Shown: positions 7,519 to 14,144 of the stretch, piece by piece | How positions within the stretch are numbered: the first letter of the stretch is position 1 | How the letters are laid out: the number at the start of each line of letters is the position of its first letter | Virus record (IMG/VR): IMGVR_UViG_3300029286_000288 | Span: 1 to 20,781 of that record | Length of the DNA stretch: 20,781 nucleotides | Origin: a virus | Direction: 5' to 3' (one strand) | Program-made: the position numbers and the translations under genes | The notes under the pieces: generated by a model | The model's input: the letters and a program-made list of their open reading frames with translations, nothing else | Told to the model about the DNA's origin: nothing | Database searches by the model: none

Positions 7519-8475
7519 TTACTCGCTCAGCTCCTTGAATTCCGCGCCGAGGCCCGCCAGCATGGCCTGGATCGCGTCTTCGACGGGCACTTTCTTCGCG
7601 GCTTCCTTTACGATCTGCCGTGTGACTCGGATGTGGCCCTTTTCGCCCAGGATTTGGATCTGCACGTCGCCTGCGGTGACGTATGCGTTGTCCTTTTGGG
7701 AATCCAGCACGAGCGACGGGCCGATCTGTCCGGGTCCTTTGGTTGCGAATACGGCCACCATGCCGCGGCCGTCCGTGGCGAATTGGATTATCCCCTGTCC
7801 GATGAGGTCCAGGAGGCCCATGAGCATGGAGCCGTCCCGCAATATCTCGCTCGGCTTCTTCGCGGTGCCCGTCACAACCAGCTTCGTGCCGCGGCGCTCG
7901 CCTTTCCGGGGCTTGGACTCTTCGCCCTCCTTCTCCTCTTCGTCCTGCTTCTTGCCCGGAGCGGAAACGAACAGACCCGAACCGGTCCAGTCCACCAGGA
8001 ACATTTTTTCCTTTTTGCCGCGTGAATCGAAGAAGAGGGTATGCCCGGATTCGGTCTTCACTATGTTCAGCCGGGTGCGCTCACGCGGCTTCTCCTTGCC
8101 GCCGATCTTCTTAGCCTCTTCAGGTGTGAGCTGCGTGCCGGCTTCGGGCTTCTCCTGGCATGGCGGCCCTGGGATCACGAAATATGCGAACGGATCGCCT
8201 GTCAGATATCCCACGCCGACGATCTGTCCATGTTGCAGCGGCCACCAGATGCCTTCATCTCCATCGCCGGAGTTGTTCGAGCCGATTGGGTTTGCAAAGA
8301 CCTCGGCCCACGGCGTCCAATTCTTCTTGCCCTTGCCGAGCAGACCAGGGCATTCCACCCGGACACGGCCGCGTCCCTCCGGGTCTTTGACGTCCTTGAC
8401 CACACCCAGGTGGAAGGTGCACTGCTGGTTGATCAGATAAGGCGTGACAGGATACGAGAGGGCATTGTCGGCCAT
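7519..8475 (-). CDS. gp5/gpV-like baseplate spike protein
   Basis: This 318-aa protein starts with the OB-fold of phage base V / gp5 spikes: FHLGVVKDVKDPEGRGRVRV (21-40), a WAEVFA strand, then WWPLQHGQIVGVGYLTGDP (77-95). This domain caps the hub and forms the base of the membrane-piercing spike. Residues 144-174 (SGHTLFFDSRGKKEKMFLVD) look like the start of the beta-helical spike. A highly charged linker (KKQDEEEKEGEESKPRKGER, 175-194) then interrupts the beta pattern, and beta-like sequence resumes at 198-290 before a helical C-terminus. No lysozyme domain and no metal-binding tip motif are seen. The start ATG overlaps the hub stop (TAATG), so the two are probably translationally coupled. 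Confidence 0.85.
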   Translation of the reverse strand: MADNALSYPVTPYLINQQCTFHLGVVKDVKDPEGRGRVRVECPGLLGKGKKNWTPWAEVFANPIGSNNSGDGDEGIWWPLQHGQIVGVGYLTGDPFAYFVIPGPPCQEKPEAGTQLTPEEAKKIGGKEKPRERTRLNIVKTESGHTLFFDSRGKKEKMFLVDWTGSGLFVSAPGKKQDEEEKEGEESKPRKGERRGTKLVVTGTAKKPSEILRDGSMLMGLLDLIGQGIIQFATDGRGMVAVFATKGPGQIGPSLVLDSQKDNAYVTAGDVQIQILGEKGHIRVTRQIVKEAAKKVPVEDAIQAMLAGLGAEFKELSE

Positions 8476-9632
8476 TATTGCCCGCCTCCTGTGCCGCCCT
8501 TGTCGCTGTCATCCTTGGCCACTATTGCCTCGGCCCGCTTCCGGAGATCCACGGTGTCGATCTGCCCCTGACCCGACTCGCCGCCGCCCCTGCGATCCTG
8601 GGGGTTGACACTGAGCCAGAACCCGATGACCGGTTTCCCCTTGCCGTAGTTGTATGTGAACGATCTCTGTGGTGTTTGATCCACCTTGCGGGGGCCCATA
8701 TAGATCTTGTTGTTGTCGTAGATTTCCGCGTACTGCACCAGCGGCTGACCCTTGTTTTCACCTTTGCCCGTGCCGCTCCGGATTAAGTCCGCCTCCGTGT
8801 GATATCCGTCGCCGGGCGTCCATCGCTGTTCGACCTTCTTTGCGTAGTAGTTCCCGGATGACACCGGACCCACGCCCAGAATTTGCACCGTGGCCTTGGC
8901 CCTCAGTCCCGGCTCGCCGATGATTTCCAGTCTGGCCGTTACCGGTTCGCCCTCCGCAGCCTGGTGGTCGTTGTATTCCCGGCCCTCGTCCAGCCGTTCT
9001 CCATCCTTCTGATGAAAGGGAATATTCCCCGCGCCGGATCGCGCCAGGCCCAGCCCCACCTCTCCATTGAATTTCGCGACCTTTTTCTGTTCGCCCTTGA
9101 TTGGGCTCTTGCCGCCCTTCTTCGATGAGCCCTCCCCGTCGCGCTTGCACGCTTTGCGGCAGGTGTCCGCAGCCTGCTGTTTGGTCATGTTTGGTATGGG
9201 GATGGGCGTCTTCTCGAACTTGGGCGACTTCATGTTCGGGTCGGTCTGCAGGCCCTCGCTCTCAACGATTTTCTGAGCCGCCTCCGTGAGGTCCATGTCC
9301 TCGTCGAAGTTCCCCTTCATCTTGCCGCGGTTGAGCTTTTCCTGCGGGTCGTAGCCGGTATAGGTCACCGTCAGATTGCCGTCCGTCGGGTAAGCCTCGC
9401 CGAACGGCTGGATCGGGAATTCGATCTTGCCGGACATGCTGCCCTGATACCCGAACCGCAGAGCAATAGTGTCACCGGTGACGGCCAGGCCGCTGTTCAC
9501 CATGTCGGGATTCGCGAGTGTTGCGGTCAGCGAAGACATGCCCTCCTCATCGTCCACCACTATCAATTCCTGGCAGTATTTGGTGACGTCCTTGCCGCCC
9601 ACGGTCAGAATGAAATCAGGATCAAACGCCAT
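8475..9632 (-). CDS. Baseplate hub protein (gpD / gp27-like)
   Basis: This 385-aa protein matches the late-control gpD / gp27 hub family, which makes the trimeric hub joining tube and spike. The N-terminal FILTVGGKDVTKYCQELIVV and DTIALRFGYQG (54-64) form the first hub barrel. Residues 232-286 carry the second-barrel signature (ARLEIIGEPGLRAKATVQIL, GVGPVSSGNYYAKKVEQRWT, GDGYHTEADLIR). Between them lies a Lys/Gly-rich stretch (about 158-190; RKACKRDGEGSSKKGGKSPI) and the end is Gly-rich (GGTGGGQ); both look disordered. GAGG lies 4 nt before the ATG. Its position between the CIS-tube-like protein and the spike supports the call. Confidence 0.8.
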   Translation of the reverse strand: MAFDPDFILTVGGKDVTKYCQELIVVDDEEGMSSLTATLANPDMVNSGLAVTGDTIALRFGYQGSMSGKIEFPIQPFGEAYPTDGNLTVTYTGYDPQEKLNRGKMKGNFDEDMDLTEAAQKIVESEGLQTDPNMKSPKFEKTPIPIPNMTKQQAADTCRKACKRDGEGSSKKGGKSPIKGEQKKVAKFNGEVGLGLARSGAGNIPFHQKDGERLDEGREYNDHQAAEGEPVTARLEIIGEPGLRAKATVQILGVGPVSSGNYYAKKVEQRWTPGDGYHTEADLIRSGTGKGENKGQPLVQYAEIYDNNKIYMGPRKVDQTPQRSFTYNYGKGKPVIGFWLSVNPQDRRGGGESGQGQIDTVDLRKRAEAIVAKDDSDKGGTGGGQ

Positions 9633-9652
9633 GTGCCCTCGTCAACGAGCCC

Positions 9653-9745
9653 CGTCGCCCCGTTGGAAAACGGGGCCCAGACTGGGTTCCTGCTTCCGCA
9701 GGAACGACGAGAATTTTCCATCTGCGTCCACCTGCGACATCTGCG
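9653..9745. repeat. Palindromic repeat cluster F
   Basis: The gap between the CIS-tube-like gene and the hub gene holds GCCCCGTTGGAAAACGGGGC (9657-9676), a GGTTCCTGCTTCCGCAGGAAC hairpin (9684-9704) and a run of ATCTGCG units (9720-9745) leading into the stop codon region of the upstream gene. Confidence 0.8.
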
Positions 9746-9747
9746 GA

Positions 9748-10191
9748 TCATGTCTCCCGCCATTTCCACAGCGTCACGCTCACGTGCGCCTCCAGAGGCT
9801 GCAAGTCCGTCGTGAACCGAGGGCCCACAATGGGCCTGACTTCAACGACGACGCATTTTTCCCGTATGGGCCCGAATATGAGCTGCACCCTCGGCGGCCT
9901 ATTCACGCCCTGGCCGCGGGCCACCGGCTTTGTGAGCTTCACCAGAGCATCAACCTGGCTCTTCACAAAGCCCGGCGATTTGTCCTGGCCCGAAATGTCC
10001 AGATCGAGCCGTATTTCCGGCACGTCTCCGCACGCAAACTGGAGGAACGGCTGCTCGCCGCCCGCGCACTTGAGTTGCGCATATTCGGCTCGTCCGCCGG
10101 GCCCCTCGACCGTCTTCGGATTCCACTGGAATTGGATGGACCCGCCGCCGCCATCGAGGGGTATGATCTGTCCGCGTGTGAAGGGTCTCAT
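9748..10191 (-). CDS. CIS-tube / Afp7-like baseplate protein without LysM
   Basis: This 147-aa protein resembles the N-terminal domain of Afp7-type proteins of contractile injection systems (and T4 gp53/gp54-region LysM proteins), which sit at the junction of tube and hub. Visible cues are FQWNPKTVEGPG (21-32), PEIRLDLDISGQD (58-70), VKSQVDALVKLTKP (76-89), PPRVQLIFGPI (99-109), and a final AHVSVTLWKW strand. Afp7 proteins usually continue into a LysM domain; this one stops there. The start overlaps the tape-measure stop by ATGA, with a GGGGTGA Shine-Dalgarno. The gene order tape measure - this protein - hub - spike - gp25 parallels injection systems. The family is assigned by pattern only. 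Confidence 0.65.
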   Translation of the reverse strand: MRPFTRGQIIPLDGGGGSIQFQWNPKTVEGPGGRAEYAQLKCAGGEQPFLQFACGDVPEIRLDLDISGQDKSPGFVKSQVDALVKLTKPVARGQGVNRPPRVQLIFGPIREKCVVVEVRPIVGPRFTTDLQPLEAHVSVTLWKWRET

Positions 10192-12212
10192 TTCACCCCA
10201 TACCCTAACGCATTCTCGCCGTACCCGTCGCCATGCCGCGCAGCCTCGGCCTTTATGCCCCGCTGGGTTATTTTCAGGATCTCCCGGCCGTCCACCTCAC
10301 CTCGAACGTTTATATTGACCGCGATATCGTCCAGCTTTTCCCGAATCGCCCGAGCTATCTCGTCAACCTCCGACAGGAAGCCTCGGCTCGGTTGGCCCAC
10401 GGGCCGCGCAATCGGCTCCCGCATCCGACCTACAGGCACTAATGAGCCCGGCCTTACGGCAGACGGGTCAAGCGGCCCCCCTGCCGTTGCCGTCGCAGCC
10501 GCCCGCTGCCGTGCAGCTTCTTCGTGTGGTATGGCCGGCTCGAATGGGTTCTTGGTGAAGACGTCCTTCATGAACGACCAGAACGGCTTCTCGTCTGCAG
10601 CCGCACCCTTCACCAGAGGGTCGAGGATCTTGCCTCCTACGAGGTCTCTGAATGCACCCACCAATTTGGCCGTGAGTGCGGCTGCATCCGCCAGAAACGA
10701 TGCTATTGCCCCGACGTCCCGGACAAGCTGAGCAAGGTCCGTCCCTGCCATCCTGCCCAATTCGGCGCTCCATTCCCGCAATGACTCAATATCCCCGCCC
10801 TCGATCAGGTTCCAAAACTTCTCCACATAGCCCACCAGCGACGGGAACCCGTCCATACCGGCGGAAAACGCATCGGAAAATCCCTTGGCGAATGCGGCCA
10901 AGCTGGAATGCAATGCAGGCAACTTGCCCTCGACCCAATCCGAAATGGTCATCAAACGCCGACCGAGCCACTTAATTGTGCCTATGGCCAGAGGCTCGAA
11001 GACCTTGGCGAGCTTCCTGCTTGCGCCCTGCCACAACTGTCCGAGGATCTCGCTGGCCGGACCCACACCCTTGGACATTTCCTTTTCCACCACGTCCCTG
11101 ACATCGCCGAATGTCTTCGATCCGACCACCGTCGTCAGGTCTCCCATAGACTTGCGCTTGGAGATCAGCGTCAACAGAGCATTGACAGGCTCCTCGCCGA
11201 AGGCCTTGCTCATGGCATCCTTGTAGTCGACCCCTTTCGCCTTCAATCGCTCGATGGCCCCGGCCAATTGATCGAGCCATTGGTTCGGGTCCTTCTTGAA
11301 CAGCTCCGCGCCTTTCATCCCATGCTGCTCTGCCACCAGTTCGGCGAGTTCCTTCTTCTGCTTTTTGGACAGTCGGCTGCTGATGGCTTCCGCATCGATG
11401 GCATCCTGTTGGGCAGCCGCCATCAGCTCCCCGAAACCCTTGCGCTCCTTGATTGCAAATTGCTTCATAGCATTGCCCGCGGCCTCGCCGGACATGCCGC
11501 CGGAAACCAGGCTTCCCCACCATGTGGCCATTTGCTCGGGCGTCCAGCCCGATTCATACAGCATGGCCAGAGAATGTTTTGCCGCAGCCGCAAGTTCCGG
11601 GCCGGTCGTCTTGAATAGTTTCACGGCTTGATAGATCGCCGAGCTCCATGATTCCGCGAACTTCTGCGCACCCACGGATCTGGCGCTCTCTGAGGCGGCG
11701 CCCCAGAAGCTCCCGAAGAGTTTCGTTGCCTCATCCGCGGTCATCCTCGTAGCCTTGGCCGTATACAACGCTATGTCGTTGATCAGGGTCTGTTCGCCTA
11801 TCTTCAGGTCCGAAAACGCGCTCACCGTGTCATACAGCGCCTTGATATACGCAGGGCCGGTCACGCCCGCGATTTTCCGCCCGAGCTTCTCGGCCGCCTT
11901 CTCCGCGACCTCAATTGCCGCATCATCCAGCCCGAGCGCCCGGAGATTCGCCTCCTCGTTCGTGATTTCCACACGGGACTTGGCCATCACCATGTCCATC
12001 GCCGCACGCGCGGCCCGAAACGCAACCACCCCGGCGGTGATCCTGGCCGCCCATGCGCCGACCGAGTTTCCCATCGACGTGGTCGCAGCCTTCCCGTGCC
12101 GGTCCACATCCTTGTTGAACTTGCCCCACTGGTCGGACAACCTCTGCATCTCGTTGCGAGCTGCGCCCCCGCCCTGGAACTGAAACATTACGCCCAGGTT
12201 CGCGAGCATCAT
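10188..12212 (-). CDS. Tail tape measure protein (TP901-core type)
   Basis: This 674-aa protein sets tail length and is the longest helical protein in the tail block, just downstream of the tail-assembly chaperone genes, as is standard. An N-terminal helical segment (MQRLSDQWGKFNKDVDRHGK) precedes Ala-rich amphipathic helices (AARITAGVVAFRAARAAMDM). The middle (about 110-370) has the TP901-core pattern: YTAKATRMTADEATKLFGSF, SGWTPEQMATWWGSLVSGGM, SGEAAGNAMKQF. Hydrophobic helices near 500-550 (VGAIASFLADAAALTAKLVG) may be membrane-active on injection. The C-terminus is Pro/Arg-rich, then IAVNINVRGEVDGREILK. At about 0.15 nm per residue, a family rule of thumb, it would suggest a tail near 100 nm. 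The start overlaps the stop of the preceding ORF (ATGA). Confidence 0.85.
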   Translation of the reverse strand: MMLANLGVMFQFQGGGAARNEMQRLSDQWGKFNKDVDRHGKAATTSMGNSVGAWAARITAGVVAFRAARAAMDMVMAKSRVEITNEEANLRALGLDDAAIEVAEKAAEKLGRKIAGVTGPAYIKALYDTVSAFSDLKIGEQTLINDIALYTAKATRMTADEATKLFGSFWGAASESARSVGAQKFAESWSSAIYQAVKLFKTTGPELAAAAKHSLAMLYESGWTPEQMATWWGSLVSGGMSGEAAGNAMKQFAIKERKGFGELMAAAQQDAIDAEAISSRLSKKQKKELAELVAEQHGMKGAELFKKDPNQWLDQLAGAIERLKAKGVDYKDAMSKAFGEEPVNALLTLISKRKSMGDLTTVVGSKTFGDVRDVVEKEMSKGVGPASEILGQLWQGASRKLAKVFEPLAIGTIKWLGRRLMTISDWVEGKLPALHSSLAAFAKGFSDAFSAGMDGFPSLVGYVEKFWNLIEGGDIESLREWSAELGRMAGTDLAQLVRDVGAIASFLADAAALTAKLVGAFRDLVGGKILDPLVKGAAADEKPFWSFMKDVFTKNPFEPAIPHEEAARQRAAATATAGGPLDPSAVRPGSLVPVGRMREPIARPVGQPSRGFLSEVDEIARAIREKLDDIAVNINVRGEVDGREILKITQRGIKAEAARHGDGYGENALGYGVK

Positions 12213-12406
12213 GCACCCCGCTTCGAGTCATCGAATTCACGCTGCTTGTCGAAGAGGACCAACATCCGTTCCCTCAATTCAATCGGCCAGCCCATGACTT
12301 CTGTTACGCTCTGGTGCAGGTGATAGGCCAAATTGAACACCGCCTGGCTGTTGTCCACGGCATGGAAGAATAGATTCCAGTCCGTGCGGCCGAGCCATAC
12401 CGCCAT
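12209..12406 (-). CDS. Tail-assembly chaperone second ORF (possible frameshift partner)
   Basis: This 65-aa ORF lies between the chaperone and the tape measure, where phages encode the C-terminal part of the frameshifted tail-assembly chaperone (the lambda G-T or P2 E-E' arrangement). The segment VMGWPIELRERMLVLFDKQR is typical of such T-type extensions. The ATG has no Shine-Dalgarno within the usual distance. The frame is open for 26 codons upstream of the ATG and reads plausibly (FGAGAEVGLTLAN), overlapping the end of the previous gene. Independent initiation by coupling to the stop 12 nt upstream is the alternative. Confidence 0.65.
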   Translation of the reverse strand: MAVWLGRTDWNLFFHAVDNSQAVFNLAYHLHQSVTEVMGWPIELRERMLVLFDKQREFDDSKRGA

Positions 12407-12417
12407 ATTGGCCAGCG

Positions 12418-13119
12418 TCAGCCCGACCTCAGCCCCGGCGCCAAAAACGAAGGGTCCAGCAATAGATCCCTCACTACGGCCACCCCCCGGTCATCCGTGA
12501 ACCTCACCCGCGTATCCAATCCGCAACGCTTGGACTCCATGTCCTTACGGAGAGCAATATGATCGATCATCGGCCACGACTGCACATCTGCCAGTTTCGC
12601 GGGCGCCCCGTCCACTCTGCGAATGGCCCTGAATTCAAGGCGGCCCAGGCTGAAATCATCGAGGTTCAATTCCTCGATTTCCTGCTTGCCCGTGAGATAC
12701 CCGTAGTCCACCACATGGCCTGTGCGAGGCAGCGTGAATGTGAATTCCGGATCGGGCCCGCAAGCCCCCTCGGGCAGCGGCACAAGATCCAAATTGGTCA
12801 GATCGTATTCATATCCTGCATTCCCGCCGCGGCCGGCCGCTCCACTGAGACGCAGAATGTCGCCATACGTCAACCGGTAGATCTCGATGGCCAGAAAGTG
12901 CTGGTCGGGTAAGACCAGATTCAGGATATCGGCCTCGGTGACCGGTTCCTTGTCTCCCATCCTCACGGTCAAGTAGGCCCAATAACCCGGCAGCGCAAAA
13001 TGGATGCGTTCCAACCCTTTCCTGAAGAGGAGGTCCTCCGCGTGCGAGTCCGCCTCCCGTATCACCGCCTCCAAACCGCTCACCGGCAGCGTGATTGTCT
13101 TTTTCAGGTATTCCATCAT
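12418..13119 (-). CDS. Tail-assembly chaperone (gp26-like / gpG-type)
   Basis: This 233-aa protein follows the tube gene and precedes the tape measure, the position of the chaperone that coats the tape measure before tube assembly. The pattern TITLPVSGLEAVIREADSHA, an acidic LNLVLPDQHFLAIEIYRLTY (66-85), GD at 86-87, and later FTFTLPRTGHVVDYGYLTGK fits what I recall of a family of phage tail-assembly / gp26-like proteins in which a zinc ribbon often follows TYGD. Here that spot reads LSGAAGRGGNAGYEYDL with no Cys pair. The start overlaps the previous stop; two ATGs are adjacent and GAGGGG precedes both. The last codons contain a G TTT TTG run, discussed as a frameshift candidate. Confidence 0.65.
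   Translation of the reverse strand: MMEYLKKTITLPVSGLEAVIREADSHAEDLLFRKGLERIHFALPGYWAYLTVRMGDKEPVTEADILNLVLPDQHFLAIEIYRLTYGDILRLSGAAGRGGNAGYEYDLTNLDLVPLPEGACGPDPEFTFTLPRTGHVVDYGYLTGKQEIEELNLDDFSLGRLEFRAIRRVDGAPAKLADVQSWPMIDHIALRKDMESKRCGLDTRVRFTDDRGVAVVRDLLLDPSFLAPGLRSG
12442..12448 (-). promoter_or_regulatory. Candidate -1 ribosomal frameshift site
   Basis: On the coding strand the heptamer is G TTT TTG, with TTT and TTG in the zero frame of the 233-aa gene. A -1 slip after it continues as GAGAEVGLTLANMAVW into the 65-aa frame and gives a 303-aa fusion. The heptamer is imperfect (the first base should be T), and I cannot confirm a downstream stimulatory structure. Confidence 0.4.
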
Positions 13120-13349
13120 TTCCCCTCGAATGGTCTGATATTTGCCGCAGCCGCGCCTATCCGCGCGGACCAGTCGTTGACTATCCAGGCCGCGGCCTTG
13201 GACTTGCGCTGGACGAATGTCGCCCGCTCCACCGGGTCCTCCGGGTTCACCAGCGTGACTTCGACCGTCTCACCGGCCACCGTCACCTGCGCCGCGGCGA
13301 ACATGTCCGCGGCCGCCGCTTCCGGCGTCCCTTCCTTGCTTCGTTTCAT
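13116..13349 (-). CDS. Small 77-aa protein between tube and chaperone
   Basis: I do not recognise this protein. The N-terminus is hydrophilic (MKRSKEGTPEAAAADMFAAA), then a beta-like segment (VTVAGETVEVTLVNPEDPVE) and a C-terminal helix (AAWIVNDWSARIGAAAANI). A very strong GGGAGGAGG Shine-Dalgarno lies 6 nt upstream and directly abuts a palindromic repeat. The stop overlaps the start of the chaperone gene (ATGA), so it is likely co-translated with tail-assembly genes and may be a small accessory chaperone or tube-associated factor. Confidence 0.6.
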   Translation of the reverse strand: MKRSKEGTPEAAAADMFAAAQVTVAGETVEVTLVNPEDPVERATFVQRKSKAAAWIVNDWSARIGAAAANIRPFEGK

Positions 13350-13355
13350 GAGCGC

Positions 13356-13420
13356 CTCCTCCCTCTCCCTCGGGGAGAGGGCTGGGTGAGGGTTGTCGGG
13401 CGGGTCTGAAACCCGCCGGC
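13356..13420. repeat. Palindromic repeat cluster G
   Basis: Two units lie between the tube gene and the 77-aa gene: CCCTCTCCCTCGGGGAGAGG (13361-13380) continuing into GCTGGGTGAGGGTTG, and GGCGGGTCTGAAACCCGCC (13400-13418), a variant of the common GGCGGGTTTCAAACCCGCC unit. The first unit borders, or carries, the Shine-Dalgarno of the 77-aa gene. Confidence 0.8.
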
Positions 13421-13421
13421 A

Positions 13422-13889
13422 TTACTTTAGTTGGAGCTTGTAGTCGTTGCAGCGCATCTTCACCTTGACTTGGACCATCTTCTTCTTGTCGCTGGTCTCG
13501 AAGTCGTCAAAATCCGGCTCCTCCGGCCAACAATCCTGGATCTCCCAGACCATACTCGGAGCCTTGTTCGGGCCCAGGAGCGTCAGGGTCGCGTCCTTAT
13601 AATAGATGGAGGTGTCCCCGGTATCCGCATCCGCTGATCGTTGCTCCCAGTATCCCCGCTCCGGCCCTGCAGCAGGGAAGACGCAGGTCAGCTCGTATTC
13701 CAGCGCCTTCTGGCCGCCGGCCTGCTGGGCCGGGACGGTTTGCCCCCCGCCACTCAGCTCTACGACCTCACGCGACCGCTTCGGCGGCTTCGCCTTGATC
13801 ACGCAATATGCGCTGAAACCGGTCTCCTCATATCGGAAGTTCGCAGCCAGCAACGCATTCTTGACGGTCTTCGCCTCGGTTATTGCCAT
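13422..13889 (-). CDS. Tail tube protein
   Basis: This 155-aa protein has the size and position of a contractile-tail tube, encoded soon after the sheath. It is beta-rich, with YEETGFSAYCVIKAKPPKRS near the N-terminus, LEYELTCVFPAAG (63-75), SIYYKDATLTLLG (94-106), MVWEIQDCWPEE (112-123) and a final MVQVKVKMRCNDYKLQL strand resembling the tube C-terminal strand. AGGAGG lies 7 nt before the ATG. Only one tube gene is seen, as in phages and unlike many injection systems that carry several. The alternative is another small beta-barrel tail protein, but position favours tube. Confidence 0.75.
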   Translation of the reverse strand: MAITEAKTVKNALLAANFRYEETGFSAYCVIKAKPPKRSREVVELSGGGQTVPAQQAGGQKALEYELTCVFPAAGPERGYWEQRSADADTGDTSIYYKDATLTLLGPNKAPSMVWEIQDCWPEEPDFDDFETSDKKKMVQVKVKMRCNDYKLQLK

Positions 13890-14053
13890 TTCGCTTCCTC
13901 CTGAAGGCGCAGTCCCGCGTTCTGCGCGGGATGCCCCTGCCGGTGATCGTGATACGCCACTCCGCAGTTGGTGCCCGGCGCCGGCCGGATCGTTCCCCTC
14001 GAGACTCCCGTTTGTGTCACCATCAGCGAATTGTCGATATTTCGTATGCGCAT
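13880..14053 (-). CDS. Possible 57-aa ORF between sheath and tube
   Basis: The ATG at 14053 follows an AGGGGTGG Shine-Dalgarno-like stretch, and the stop TAA overlaps the first codons of the tube gene, so coupling is possible. The sequence is basic and unfamiliar (MRIRNIDNSLMVTQTGVSRG). Near its C-terminus the DNA contains a 7-bp hairpin (TCCCGCG/CGCGGGA, 13913-13931). It could equally be non-coding leader DNA for the tube gene. Confidence 0.4.
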   Translation of the reverse strand: MRIRNIDNSLMVTQTGVSRGTIRPAPGTNCGVAYHDHRQGHPAQNAGLRLQEEAKWQ

Positions 14054-14079
14054 CGTGCCACCCCTAGAATCATGGGAGT

Positions 14080-14129
14080 TTTTGGGGAGAGGTCCGGGGA
14101 GGGTGTTTTTGCAAAAACATCCTCCCCGG
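14080..14129. repeat. Long near-perfect palindrome downstream of sheath (cluster H)
   Basis: Positions 14094-14129 form an inverted repeat: CCGGGGAGG, one mismatch, TGTTTTTGC, mirrored exactly with no loop. Preceding TTTTTGGGGAGAGG (14080-14093) probably belongs to the same dispersed unit. It lies 15 bp from the sheath stop. No U-run follows it in the gene direction, so it is not a standard terminator. Confidence 0.75.
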
Positions 14130-14144
14130 TTCCTTCTTTCCTTC

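Noticed and set aside
13913-13931. TCCCGCG hairpin as a terminator or regulatory RNA
   Set aside because: Only a 7-bp stem, inside a possible small ORF, without flanking U-run or conserved features.
14094-14129. Intrinsic terminator after sheath
   Set aside because: A strong hairpin, but no U-run follows on the coding strand, and the tail genes continue beyond it.
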